Shown here piece by piece: positions 1-9,360 of a stretch of DNA of 64,000 nucleotides (its first letter is position 1; each line of letters opens with the position of its first letter). The notes beneath the pieces are model-generated. The model had not been told where the DNA came from and did no database searches. It was given only the letters and a program-made list of their open reading frames with translations. The DNA is taken from contig NZ_JACAVQ010000004.1 in NCBI RefSeq assembly GCF_015354615.1, forward strand, positions 1 to 64,000. Direction: 5' to 3'. Made by a program: the position numbers and the translations under genes. Origin of the DNA: Aliidiomarina indica. GTDB lineage: Bacteria; Pseudomonadota; Gammaproteobacteria; Enterobacterales; Alteromonadaceae.

Positions 1-34
1 AATATCGAAATCAGGCCTTGGTAGCCGCTTAGAA

Positions 35-70
35 ATGAGTCCAACTTTATGGGGTTACTTCAGACAGGGG
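35..70 (-). mobile_element. Possible IS3-family terminal inverted repeat (element outside window)
   Basis: Read on the minus strand, the segment carries ACCCCATAAAGTTGGACT, which resembles the terminal inverted repeats of IS150-group IS3 elements. The reading then continues toward the window edge without a stop in one frame. If correct, the body of the element lies to the left of the window or has been lost. The match is from memory of the family consensus only. The rest of the first 600 bases is AT-rich and holds no gene I can support. Confidence 0.3.
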
Positions 71-195
71 CTTTTTTATTTAGCGCTGCGCTCTCGAACA
101 TCTCCAATAGGTCCATTTTTAGACGATAACCATGAGCTGGCTACGCCACCATTTTGAAGCGAGAGAAGAATAACGTGTCGATAAAAGCCTTAAAA

Positions 196-222
196 ATCGA
201 CATGTAATCTCATCATGTCGAT
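196..222. repeat. Perfect inverted repeat 9-9-9
   Basis: ATCGACATG at 196-204 and CATGTCGAT at 214-222 are perfect reverse complements separated by nine bases. The site lies in the gene-free stretch before the first gene. It could be an operator, a recombinase site or an insertion-sequence relic. No neighbouring gene identifies its role. Confidence 0.5.
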
Positions 223-600
223 ATTCTTCGTGCTATTAAGCATGAATAGCCTCACCCATAACTTTCGCTTGTTCCCCAGCAGCGGTTTTAGTAATCTCAA
301 ATAATAGTAAAAAAGCACGCCGACGGAATTATGGCGAGCGATTATTGAGCCAGCTCAGTTGTTTCCTCAAGGAAGAGCCCTCCTCATAAGTTTTTCTTCG
401 CCTATTTGAATTCTTGTTTCGCTGCATTTCCACGCCGTATTTGTGCTCGTTTTTAGGCTTTTGTTCTCCAACCTATGCGGGTTCTAGGGTGAGTCTGGGG
501 TCGGTAATAGGCAAGGAAGTAAAACGACAAAGTGTGCATGCTGGTGTATTGGAGATATGAGGCGTGCACAGTATAAAAATGTTAACTGTATGGAGACACC

Positions 601-1095
601 GTGAAATATTTTGCTTACGGATCAAATATGTCACTGCCAAGGCTTAAGGAAAGGGTCCCAAGTGCTGTGCGAATAGGTGTGTTTACGCTTTCTGAACATT
701 CGCTCCGGTTCCATAAGGTGAGTAGAAAAGATGGGTCGGGAAAATGCGATGCGCTATTCACTGGAAATCCCAGTGATTATATAGTTGGCGCACTGTTCGA
801 AATATCAGAAGACGACAAAGGCGCGCTCGATAGGGCTGAAGGATTGGGTTATGGGTATCAGCAAAAACAGGTCTTGGTAAATGATGGTCAGGACAATGCC
901 GTAGAAGCTGTTACATACTATGCAACAAATACGGATTCTTCTTTGATGCCTTACTCTTGGTATCTACATCACGTTATATATGGTGCGAAAGAAACAGGGG
1001 TTCCAGCAGACTACCTAGATGCTTTGTCAGCTACAAAGAGCAAGGAAGACCCGGATACAGAAAGAGATGCAAGAGAACGTGCAATATACAGTTAA
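601..1095 (+). CDS. Gamma-glutamylcyclotransferase-family protein
   Basis: This 164-aa protein belongs to the GGCT-like fold that converts gamma-glutamyl amines or peptides to 5-oxoproline. The N-terminal YGSNM substrate-binding loop is at residues 6-10, and the expected catalytic glutamate is Glu80 in the DRAEG stretch. The length is typical for the family. Translation starts at a GTG preceded by GGAG nine bases upstream. Its stop codon lies inside the left arm of an attC-like site (1091-1174), so the gene looks like an integron cassette gene rather than part of the defence operon downstream. Its substrate cannot be told from sequence. Confidence 0.85.
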   Translation: MKYFAYGSNMSLPRLKERVPSAVRIGVFTLSEHSLRFHKVSRKDGSGKCDALFTGNPSDYIVGALFEISEDDKGALDRAEGLGYGYQQKQVLVNDGQDNAVEAVTYYATNTDSSLMPYSWYLHHVIYGAKETGVPADYLDALSATKSKEDPDTERDARERAIYS

Positions 1096-1174
1096 CAATC
1101 GCAGCCATAGCGACGGCTTTTTTCGTTGCGGCTTCGCCTTCACTACAAAGCCGCGCATGCTGCGGGCGTTATAT
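1091..1174 (+). other. Integron attC-like recombination site
   Basis: The segment starts with GTTAAC, overlapping the stop codon of the preceding gene, and ends with GCGTTATAT. Its halves are imperfect inverted repeats. TAAC at 1093-1096 pairs with GTTA at 1168-1171, CGCAGC at 1100-1105 with GCTGCG at 1159-1164, and CGGCTTT at 1114-1120 with AAAGCCG at 1147-1153, with unpaired bases between. This is the layout of attC sites, with R and L boxes around a variable centre, and it lies directly after the gene as in a cassette. No integrase gene or second attC is visible. Confidence 0.6.
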
Positions 1175-1216
1175 GCCCAACACAGCCCGAACCAACCAAG
1201 GGAATCCGACCATCGG

Positions 1217-1639
1217 ATGACGAATAAAAAAGGCCTTTCAGAGCGAGACATCTGCACCAAGCTCATCATGCCTGCGCTGAAACAGGCAGGTTGGGACATG
1301 CAGAAAAAAGTCCGCGAGGAAGTTGGATTCACCGATGGACGTATCTATGTGAAGCGCACTTTCACCGCCGAGGGTAAGCGCAAGCGAACGGATTACATCT
1401 TTGACTTCAAATCCAATATCCCTTTTGCCATTATTGAGCAAAAGGACAAGAAGAAACGTTTTCGGTGCTTGAAAAAGTCCGCCGAATCAATCAGTGTTGA
1501 GTGTACAATAACAAAGTCGAAGGCTATGCTTTTGTATGAAATTCTGGGGCCAATAATCGGCTACTCCGGAATATCGGCAGTGTTCAGTTGCGTACCGAGT
1601 AGAGAGCCGCTAGCACTAGAGGTGGAGGGGTGGTGTTAG
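1217..1639 (+). pseudogene. hsdR: Type I restriction enzyme HsdR, N-terminal fragment
   Basis: From the ATG at 1217 the first 80 or so residues look like the start of type I restriction endonuclease subunit R: LSERDICTK, then PALKQAGWD, a DGRIYV segment, KRTDYI, and IPFAIIEQKD, which holds the nuclease-domain E-x-K-type motif. After about position 1450 the reading becomes unrelated and ends at 1639, while a full HsdR is roughly 800-1,100 residues. No helicase part, hsdM or hsdS follows. It is a relic of a type I system cut off by the junction with the next gene, whose GTG start overlaps its last codons. Confidence 0.75.
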
Positions 1640-3297
1640 GGACCAACAAACACAGTAATTTCGGTCGAAAGTCGACCGAAACGACAACATCCTTACTGAC
1701 TCAGGTCAACCAGCTTGTTACCCAGGGGCTACGCCAAGCGGCCATCGATCTCCTTGAGGAAGCCATCTCCGACTCCCCTGATAATAGGCCTCTTCTCAGC
1801 GCACTGGGGAGGGTTTATCTTCTGGATAACCAGCCTGAGAAGGCGGTTGTTTACTTGAGACGATCTATCGCCGAGACTGATCCCGACCCGATTCCAGCCT
1901 CGCAAAACGATTACTCACCTGAAGCCCTCACCGAGGTAGACGCAGATTATATTGAAGAGTTAGCTGAAGATTCGTCAAACGATGAATTTTCGCCTCTAGA
2001 GGAAGTCTGTGCTGAGACTGATGAGAACAAGAATTCGAATCGAGAAAGATCGGGCATACTCTGCTTGAAGCGAGAGTCCAAGAAAGGAATTGGCGCAGAG
2101 ACACCTGAAGATTCCAAGCCCCAAATTACGATCATCAGAAGGGGGCGCGCAAAGAAAAATGATGCCGTTTCCTTTGATCTCCCATATGCGACTGACGAAA
2201 GTGCGCTCGAAGAGTCTGGTAGAGCTGATTCGGATGTTGGTACGCCGGATCCAGGCGTTCGCGAGGCAATTCAATTCCGGTCAGAGGTAGCGGATGCCCC
2301 ATCATCGGGTGAGACCTTTGCTACCAAACAGACGGAGACGCCAGTTCGTTCAGAAGCTCAATTGGGCCTTTCCTTTAAAAGTGATGATGATCTGGAAAAT
2401 TCCGAAGATAGCCTTGAGTTGCCGGATGACGAACGCAATATTCTCGACATCGTCGATTTTGAGGACGATTTCGATGACGATATTGACGAAATTGATCCGA
2501 TTATTGAGACGGTAGAAGACTACCCCTTGGATGACTTTGAGTCTGAGGACTTTGGCTGGGAAGACCTCGACGATTTCGATGAAGAGGCGAGTCGTGAAAA
2601 CACGGATGAAGATCTCACGCTTGCAGGTATCCCCAGAGAACAGAGAGCTCGACAGGCTGCCGTGGATGTCATAGAGAGAGTGAGATGGGATAAGGAGTAT
2701 CTACCACTCCTTGAGTCGATCTTCGTGGAAAGTGGTTGGGGCGCAGCTCGTATAGCGATAGAAAATCAGATCGAACGAGGTGCAGTTCCAGAACAGATTG
2801 TCTTGGCAAAAAAGGTCCGCTCGATCTGGTTCAGCAATGAATATCTCTGGACCACATTTCGGATGCACTCCAACGCGCCGTTTATGCAGGCCGAGGCCGT
2901 ATACAGGAATTTCAGCTGGGCAGATGCATTGAGGCTTATCTGTTGTTTTCCATCCATTCCAGATGAGTTCGAGGTTGAAGCCTTTATCGAAGATCTCTTT
3001 GACGAGTGGTATTACAATAATCGGTTGCGGCGCAACTTCAACGCATTTCTCAAGTACCTCCGGTATCGAATGGGTGCGGGTAGGCGGACTCTTCCTGGCG
3101 ATCTTGGATTTCTCTTTATCTTCCCAGTTCATGATGAGTGGGGCGTTGATACCCCAGAGCTTTTGAGTGAAATATCAGGGATGAGAGACGAACTCAGGGA
3201 GCTCGGTGCAGATAGTGGATTCGCCATGCCTGGAATAGAAAATAAGTTCAAAGTACTACCGAAAGAAGCATTTGACGAAAAGGAGGATAAAAAGTGA
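1630..3297 (+). CDS. TPR-containing acidic protein, partner of SNF2 helicase
   Basis: This 555-aa protein has no family name I recognise. Residues about 18-80 look like two TPR-type helical hairpins (ALGRVYLLDNQPEKAVVYLRRS). A long middle stretch, about 90-330, is very rich in Asp and Glu and probably disordered. A folded helical C-terminal domain of about 220 residues is rich in Trp and Phe. The GTG at 1630 follows a purine-rich GGTGGAGG. The stop overlaps the GTG start of the next gene by four bases, and AAGGAGGA lies just before it, so the two are translationally coupled. The likely role, by inference, is an adaptor or regulator of the SNF2 helicase, with the acidic region perhaps mimicking DNA. 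Confidence 0.75.
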   Translation: MVLGTNKHSNFGRKSTETTTSLLTQVNQLVTQGLRQAAIDLLEEAISDSPDNRPLLSALGRVYLLDNQPEKAVVYLRRSIAETDPDPIPASQNDYSPEALTEVDADYIEELAEDSSNDEFSPLEEVCAETDENKNSNRERSGILCLKRESKKGIGAETPEDSKPQITIIRRGRAKKNDAVSFDLPYATDESALEESGRADSDVGTPDPGVREAIQFRSEVADAPSSGETFATKQTETPVRSEAQLGLSFKSDDDLENSEDSLELPDDERNILDIVDFEDDFDDDIDEIDPIIETVEDYPLDDFESEDFGWEDLDDFDEEASRENTDEDLTLAGIPREQRARQAAVDVIERVRWDKEYLPLLESIFVESGWGAARIAIENQIERGAVPEQIVLAKKVRSIWFSNEYLWTTFRMHSNAPFMQAEAVYRNFSWADALRLICCFPSIPDEFEVEAFIEDLFDEWYYNNRLRRNFNAFLKYLRYRMGAGRRTLPGDLGFLFIFPVHDEWGVDTPELLSEISGMRDELRELGADSGFAMPGIENKFKVLPKEAFDEKEDKK

Positions 3298-6122
3298 GCC
3301 AAGGTAACAGTCGTCTTCTGCCCGTCAAAAACTGCTGGGTAAAAAAGGTATCGCCATCTGGTGAAGAAGCAGTGGGCCGTGTCGTCGATTCTGTGGATCG
3401 AGGCGATGATGTGGTTATCACCGTTAAGTGGCAGAAATCCGGACGGGTTTCTGTTGAATCTTTGGATAACCTCCAGAGTGGTCTTAAGCCGCAGATGGAA
3501 GTACAGGACCTGCCTAATTCGCGTGTAAGAGGATCCCTTGGTGAAGGAGTAATTCAGAGAGTAAGAACAATCGGAGAAAAAGACCAGGCACTCGTCGACT
3601 TCCTTCAGTTCGGTCGTCAGGTATGGCTGCCGTATGAGAACCTCCGACAGATAAAGGGTGTGAGACATCGTTTCATTCTCGGTGATACGGGGCCGGAGGA
3701 CGGCGCCGAGCGTTTCAGGCTCAAATCGTTGGCACATGCTCTGGAAATGTGGAATGAGAACACCGGCTCTCTGTCGAGCCTAGAAATTGATCCATTACCT
3801 CACCAGATCCATCTGGTTCACCACATCCTTGCATCTGGCCACCTGAATTGGCTGATAGCCGATGATGTAGGTCTCGGAAAAACGATTGAGACAGGTATGC
3901 TCCTCGCTGCCCTCAAACAAAGAGGACACCTCAAGCGAGTGCTGCTTGTTACTCCTGCAGGTTTAACCAAACAATGGCAGGAGGAGCTCAACTACAAGTT
4001 CAAAATGGGGGAGTTCCAGATTTACGGTGAGGACTTTATGATTAATGAACCTCGCCACTGGAAGATGTTTGATTTTGTTATCGCTTCCATTGATCGTTTG
4101 AAGAGTCCAGAGAACCTGAATCAAATCCAGCAAGCTGGAAAGTGGGATATTATCATTTTCGACGAAGCCCACAGATTGAGCCGGCGACAGTACGGAATGA
4201 AGCTGGACGCATCCCAGCGCTTTCAGTTGGCGGCGCATCTACGCCGTAACACGGATGCTCTAATTCTATTGAGCGCTACGCCTCACCAGGGAATGCAGGA
4301 CAAGTTCCAAGCGCTCCTAGAGTTGCTTCATCCGGAGCGCAAGGAAGAAATTACCACGCTGGCGTTAAACCCCGAAATCATCGGAGAGATGGTATTCCGC
4401 AACAATAAAGCGGATGTGACGGATGCGGAAGGGAACTTCCTGTTTAAAGGTAAAACCACCACCTCATTGCCAGTGCATGTATCTCAAGAAGCGAAGGACT
4501 TTGATGACAAACTTCAGGACTATCTTAAAAAGGGGTATGCAGCCGGGGCAGCGCTGGGTTTCAAAGGCAACGCCATCGGCTTCGTTATGACGGTTTACCG
4601 TAAACTGGCGGCCTCAAGCGTTGCGGCGATTCATCAGGCTCTGATTAATCGTAAGGCTCGACTTGAGGGTGAGATGCTCGGAGGTATCAAGTTTGAGGAG
4701 ATCGAAAATCAGGATCAGCGCTTCTTCGGCGAGTGGGAAGAACAGCTATACACTGATGCCAAAGAGTTTTTCGAGGGAGAGCTCGAACTGTTAGACCAGC
4801 TAATCGCCGAAGCCGACGGCTTGCGTGGCGACGACAGAAAGCTGACAGGCTTTATCGATCAACTGATTTCCGAAATCTTGGGCAGCAATCCAAACGAGAA
4901 GGTTTTAATTTTTACCGAGTACAGGACTACTCAAGCCTATATCCGTGATGCGCTGGAGAGTCGATTTGGTGAGGGCAGTGTAGAGTTGATCAACGGCTCA
5001 ATGCCCCATACCCAGCGGCGCGATGCCATAGCCCGTTTCGAGGATGCTGCTAATTTTCTTATCTCAACAGAGGCAGGCGGCGAGGGTATTAACCTCCAGC
5101 GGAAGTGTCACATCATGGTGAATTTTGACCTACCCTGGAACCCGATGCGCTTGGTTCAGCGCATCGGTCGCCTGTACCGTTACGGCCAAAAGAAGCGAGT
5201 TGTAGTTTTTAATCTTCATTCACCAGACACCGCTGATGAACAAGTCATGGATCTCATGTACACCCGCATCGACCAGGTTGTAGACGACCTGGCTGGGGTG
5301 AGCGCCGATTACAACGAGCAGCTTCGCGACGACATTCTTGGTGAGCTGGCCGATTTGCTGGACGTTAATCAGGTTCTTGAGCAAGCCACCGTTGAGGGTA
5401 TAACTCGAACTCAGGAGCGAATTTCCGAGACACTGGAGAGGGCAAAAGCGGCAGCTGAAAAGCAACGAGAACTATTTGAGCATGCTGCAGGCTTTGACCC
5501 GAATGAAACCGGCAGCAGTTTGAGGATTGACCATGAGCACGGTGTGGTGTTTGCAGTGGGTATGTTCAGAATTCTGGGAATAGAGGTTGTTGAGACAACC
5601 CATGAGGGGCGACTCTTTCATATTCGGCTTCCGGAGGCAGTAAAGCATGAACTCGGCGTGGAGCGAAGCCGCTATGAAGTTACTCTGGATCGGGACCTAG
5701 TGGTCAATCGGCCAAACACGCACATGCTGGATCTGGATTCGTTTTTGATGCAGTACCTGCTTAGAAAGGCAAAGAGTTACGACTTTATGGGTTTGAGTGC
5801 GGTTATTGAAAACCACCCACTAGAGGGTGGAGCGCTGTTAACCAGCCTTCTCAGGTGGCAAAACGACCAGGGCAGCAGAATGCGGCAGGAATACACCGCC
5901 TTCTGGGTCAAACCCAATGGTGATGTTCAGATCAACCCAGATGCATTTGCGGAGTGGTTGAAAACAAGCGGTGTCACTGGAACACTGACTCCCATCAGAG
6001 AAGAGAATCAGGCCTTGTTTACGCAGGCAGAGTTAAGTGCGGATAAGAGACTAAAGGCAGTAAGTAATATTCACTTGCACCCGGAGAATAATCAGTGGGT
6101 CGCGGGAGCTTGGCTAGTATAA
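3294..6122 (+). CDS. SNF2-family helicase/ATPase (RapA/DrmD-like)
   Basis: This 942-aa superfamily II DNA translocase has Walker A GLGKT near residues 193-197, a DEAH box near 289, SATPHQ near 326 and the C-terminal QRIGRLYRYGQ motif VI near 621. The N-terminal 150 residues form small beta-rich modules as in RapA- and DrmD-type proteins, and the C-terminal third is a family-specific region with no nuclease motif I can see. It is coupled to the TPR/acidic protein by a four-base overlap. It lies outside the main array, cut off by the decayed transposase at 6592-7476, so it may be a separate two-gene defence unit or a detached part of the array. Confidence 0.85.
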   Translation: MSQGNSRLLPVKNCWVKKVSPSGEEAVGRVVDSVDRGDDVVITVKWQKSGRVSVESLDNLQSGLKPQMEVQDLPNSRVRGSLGEGVIQRVRTIGEKDQALVDFLQFGRQVWLPYENLRQIKGVRHRFILGDTGPEDGAERFRLKSLAHALEMWNENTGSLSSLEIDPLPHQIHLVHHILASGHLNWLIADDVGLGKTIETGMLLAALKQRGHLKRVLLVTPAGLTKQWQEELNYKFKMGEFQIYGEDFMINEPRHWKMFDFVIASIDRLKSPENLNQIQQAGKWDIIIFDEAHRLSRRQYGMKLDASQRFQLAAHLRRNTDALILLSATPHQGMQDKFQALLELLHPERKEEITTLALNPEIIGEMVFRNNKADVTDAEGNFLFKGKTTTSLPVHVSQEAKDFDDKLQDYLKKGYAAGAALGFKGNAIGFVMTVYRKLAASSVAAIHQALINRKARLEGEMLGGIKFEEIENQDQRFFGEWEEQLYTDAKEFFEGELELLDQLIAEADGLRGDDRKLTGFIDQLISEILGSNPNEKVLIFTEYRTTQAYIRDALESRFGEGSVELINGSMPHTQRRDAIARFEDAANFLISTEAGGEGINLQRKCHIMVNFDLPWNPMRLVQRIGRLYRYGQKKRVVVFNLHSPDTADEQVMDLMYTRIDQVVDDLAGVSADYNEQLRDDILGELADLLDVNQVLEQATVEGITRTQERISETLERAKAAAEKQRELFEHAAGFDPNETGSSLRIDHEHGVVFAVGMFRILGIEVVETTHEGRLFHIRLPEAVKHELGVERSRYEVTLDRDLVVNRPNTHMLDLDSFLMQYLLRKAKSYDFMGLSAVIENHPLEGGALLTSLLRWQNDQGSRMRQEYTAFWVKPNGDVQINPDAFAEWLKTSGVTGTLTPIREENQALFTQAELSADKRLKAVSNIHLHPENNQWVAGAWLV

Positions 6123-6591
6123 GACCGACAGAACGTATTGAGCATCTAGTTGTTGGCATAGCGCGGAAACCAATAAACTGAACTGGTTGCGAAGGTTGTA
6201 TATGGCAAACGGAAAACATAACTCAAATAACGGACAGCAATCGGGTACCTGTAGCCACCAGCAAGAGATTGCTCGACGCCCTCATATTGGGGTGCAGCAT
6301 GAGTTTGATGCCAAAAACCACCGAAACCCTACCGCTACGATGCATCGCTAGCATCGGAACTGGTGTGTGACGAGAACGTCGACCGAGAAATGATTTCTCT
6401 TAGAATAGCTCGGCATAGCGCTTTCAGTGGAAATAGAAACGGTTGTACAACTGATATTTTTCATGCCTGTATAGCACGCACAAGTGGTGAGTATATCGAC
6501 GAGTGCGCTGTCATTTTTAAATTAACATCCCCATAATAAAATATAAAAATCAACGGCTTGTGACTTCTAATCAACAAGCAGATTCATCTCC
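6123..6591. other. Gene-free stretch
   Basis: About 470 bases between the SNF2 helicase and the transposase relic. The only open frame with a start is a 49-codon stretch at 6202-6351 with no convincing ribosome binding site or recognisable product. The stretch probably represents sequence rearranged when the insertion element decayed. Confidence 0.5.
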
Positions 6592-7499
6592 CCCATTGAC
6601 CCAGAGCGATTTCGGCTATGTTTTGTGAGCTGGATGCAGGATGTGCATGAGGCCACTCAGGGGCAGGTCATTGCCATTGATGGTAAAACGTTGCGTAGCT
6701 CGTATCAGCGGAGCAACAAGTTCTCGACGATTCACATGGTTAATGCTTTTTTCTGTGCGAATAAGTTGGTGCTGGGGCAAGTAAAAACGGCCGCCAAGCC
6801 GAATAAGATTACGGCTATCCCGGAGTGAATTGAGCTTCTGGATATCGACGGAACTCTGGTCTCGATTGATGCCATGGGATGCCAGACAGAAATTGCACAA
6901 CATATTGTCGACAAGGGTCGAGATTACCTGTTTACGCTGAAGTCGAATCATAAGAAGCTCCACAGCGCTGTCGTTGGGGCATTTGCGAAAGAGCGGGAAG
7001 AGTCGTTGGGAGACATTCGTATTGAGAACAAACATGGTCGCGTGGAAGCTCGAATTTTTCATGTGCTCAGCGCCGACCAAATCAACGAGAACTTTCCACA
7101 GTGGCCCAGACTCAAGACCTTAGGGATGAGTGTAAGCTACCGCCAGATAAAGGGAAAACCAGAAGAACTAACGTATCGTTACCATATCAGTTCTGCCGAG
7201 CTATCGGAGCGATAGATGGCCGATGCCGCACGTGCACGCTGGTCTGTTGAAAATAGCTTGCACTGGGTCCTGGATGTTTCCCTGCGAGAAAATGACTGCC
7301 AGATCCACCAGAATCATGGTGCTGAGAACTGGTCTACGTTGCGCCACATGGCATTAAACATGCTGCGCGCAGAATCATCAAAGGGCAGTATACCTGCTAA
7401 ACAAAAGCGAGCATGGATGAAAGCCAAGTATCTGGAGGCTGTCTTATCTGCGGGCTTCAGCGAGATGGCGAATTAATGCACACTCATGCGGTTGCCCTG
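6592..7499 (+). mobile_element. ISAs1-family insertion sequence remnant (transposase pseudogene)
   Basis: One frame from about 6592 to 7476 reads as the C-terminal two thirds of an ISAs1-family DDE transposase: DPERFRLCF, then GQVIAIDGKTLR with the first catalytic Asp, IDAMGCQ, DYLFTLKSN, and RARWSVENSLHWVLDVSLRE with the catalytic Glu. The frame is broken by TGA at 6826-6828 and TAG at 7213-7215, and roughly the first 100 residues are missing because a stop at 6568 lies upstream. The segment ATGCGGTTGCCCTG ending at 7499 matches the expected right inverted repeat (CAGGGCAACCGCAT on the other strand). The left end is not visible. The element is dead and separates the two helicase modules. Confidence 0.85.
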
Positions 7500-7607
7500 A
7501 CTTTACAACCCCACCAAAATAAACCACACTAGGTTTTAGTTAAATAAACAAGCTTACAAATCTATTTTTGCAAAGAGCACAACAACAATAAAAAGTGGCA
7601 ACGGAAC

Positions 7608-8480
7608 ATGCTTGAAAACCTATCTTTCGCGCAACGGCAGCGGTTAGCCTACATTGATTTTAGCCTGTTGTTTAAAGGCAGCATTTATCGAAACGATTTA
7701 GTGCAGCGCTTTTCGGTTGGTCTTTCGGCCGGCACGCGTGATTTTAATTTATACAAAGAGCTGGCGCCAAATAACCTGTATTACGATTCCCAAGAAAAGC
7801 GCTATTTCCAGGCGGAAACCTTTGCGCCTATTTTCCAGCACGATCCCAAACGCACGCTTATTAAACTCGCTAATGATATTTCCGATGGCTTTGATGCGAT
7901 TGGCGATACCCATTTTCCGGTAGAGGCGCCTTCCTCGTTGAACGTGCCCGATGTTTTCATTGTGGCGCGTATGGTGCAGTCCACATTGAATGGCAAAGCG
8001 GTGCTAGTGCGCTACACCTCTCTGAGCAGTGGCGAAAACGAGCGCGAATTGGTGCCGCATTCTATTGTAGATAACGGTTTGCGCTGGCATGTGCGCGCCT
8101 TTGATCGGAAATCCCAGAGCTTTCGCGATTTTGTACTCACCCGAATTCATGAAGTGCACATTCTTGACGATGCCGACACCTTCGAAGAAGCCGAAGCCGA
8201 TCACGAATGGCAGCGCATGATCCCATTGCAGCTGGTGCCCCACCCGCATAACGTAAAACACAAAGCCGCCATTGAAATGGATTACGGCATGGTTAGTGGC
8301 CTGCTCACCATAAACGTGCGCGCCGCCATGGCCGGCTACTTGCTGCGCCGCTGGAACGTAGATTGCACCGAAGATGGCACCCTGGAAGGGCATGAATACC
8401 AGCTATGGCTGCGTAACCGGGTTAGTTTAGTGAATACCAATAATTTGGCGGTGGCGCCGGGGTATGCGGTGATTGAATGA
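7608..8480 (+). CDS. WYL-domain transcriptional regulator (BrxR/CapW-like)
   Basis: This 290-aa protein has the three-part layout of BrxR/CapW regulators: an N-terminal winged helix-turn-helix (about 1-75), a central WYL domain (about 120-200, with VRYTSLSSGE and RWHVRAFD, so the signature triad reads WHV) and a C-terminal WCX dimerisation part. Such proteins usually repress defence operons and release them on binding a nucleic acid or nucleotide ligand. It is the first gene of the 25-kb array and in the same direction, the usual place for such a regulator. The AT-rich 7500-7607 segment upstream should hold the promoter, but I see no clear operator dyad in it. Confidence 0.85.
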   Translation: MLENLSFAQRQRLAYIDFSLLFKGSIYRNDLVQRFSVGLSAGTRDFNLYKELAPNNLYYDSQEKRYFQAETFAPIFQHDPKRTLIKLANDISDGFDAIGDTHFPVEAPSSLNVPDVFIVARMVQSTLNGKAVLVRYTSLSSGENERELVPHSIVDNGLRWHVRAFDRKSQSFRDFVLTRIHEVHILDDADTFEEAEADHEWQRMIPLQLVPHPHNVKHKAAIEMDYGMVSGLLTINVRAAMAGYLLRRWNVDCTEDGTLEGHEYQLWLRNRVSLVNTNNLAVAPGYAVIE

Positions 8481-8584
8481 CTCACACTACTTCCTTTTGA
8501 ACTTTGAAAGACACCGATAGCTAATGCAAGGCTGTTTGTTACCAAGTTGAAATTTAGAAGTGCAGAAACGTTGGGGTGGACGTT

Positions 8585-9304
8585 ATGGGATTATGGAGAG
8601 TTGTAAAAGCTGGTTACCGTTTAACAAAAGGGGCCGCTCATTTGACTGGGCAAGGCTTAGGTGCTGCGACTAAAGGCCTTGAGCAACTATCCGAATCAAT
8701 GGAGGCGTATGCCACGCGACTAGAAAAAGCTCAGCCATTTCGAGAGATTCGGCACGCGGCACGTATGAATCTTATAGCGTTAGATGTCGATAGCATGTAC
8801 TTAAAGGACGATGTTGAAGAGGCTATTCCATTACTCGAAAAGGCTGTTTCTTATAACGAACAGATGAAAAGTCTTGCATCGGAATTGTTAGATGATGAAG
8901 CTTTAACTGAGATTGCTTTGGCTAACTCTAGCATTATGAAATTCTTACTTGAGCTTAGCTACTCTGATAGGGGAGGTACTAGTTCAGGAAGTACAGATAT
9001 TAGGAATAATACATCGAAATATCTTACTTCAACTATTTCCGCGGAGGACTTTGATATGTTGTTTCCTGAGGATAAAAATAACAAACGATTCGAGGAATTT
9101 CAGAATAACTTAGCTGACTTCGAAGAAAAGATGAGGGTTGCTAGGATAGATAGAATAAATCGCGCACTCTCATTTGTTCCTTTTGATTTTAATTTCACAT
9201 CAAAACTGGACCGAGTGCGATTTTTAGAATATTTGGATGTTCGACTTGCGGAATTAGAACGTGTCAAAAGCACGCTTATTCAGGAAAAATCTCAGGTGCG
9301 ATGA
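8585..9304 (+). CDS. Uncharacterised helical protein in defence array
   Basis: I do not recognise this 239-aa protein. It is mostly helical and charged, with a Gly-rich amphipathic N-terminal stretch (about residues 5-35, LTKGAAHLTGQGLGAATKG) and a central low-complexity GGTSSGSTD patch near residue 135. I see no signal peptide or strong membrane segment and no catalytic motif. The ATG at 8585 is preferred over the GTG at 8576 because GGGGTGGA sits five to ten bases before it. It lies between the WYL regulator and the DrmD-like helicase, with gaps of about 100 and 56 bases, so it is probably co-expressed with the array. It could be a regulator partner or an accessory subunit. Confidence 0.65.
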   Translation: MGLWRVVKAGYRLTKGAAHLTGQGLGAATKGLEQLSESMEAYATRLEKAQPFREIRHAARMNLIALDVDSMYLKDDVEEAIPLLEKAVSYNEQMKSLASELLDDEALTEIALANSSIMKFLLELSYSDRGGTSSGSTDIRNNTSKYLTSTISAEDFDMLFPEDKNNKRFEEFQNNLADFEEKMRVARIDRINRALSFVPFDFNFTSKLDRVRFLEYLDVRLAELERVKSTLIQEKSQVR

Positions 9305-9360
9305 ACTACTTAATTTATTAGAAAATATAGAACAGATGCTTTGCATGCAAGGACGTACAA

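Noticed and set aside
6202-6351. 49-codon open frame between the SNF2 helicase and the ISAs1 relic
   Set aside because: No ribosome binding site or family; composition fits chance in rearranged sequence.
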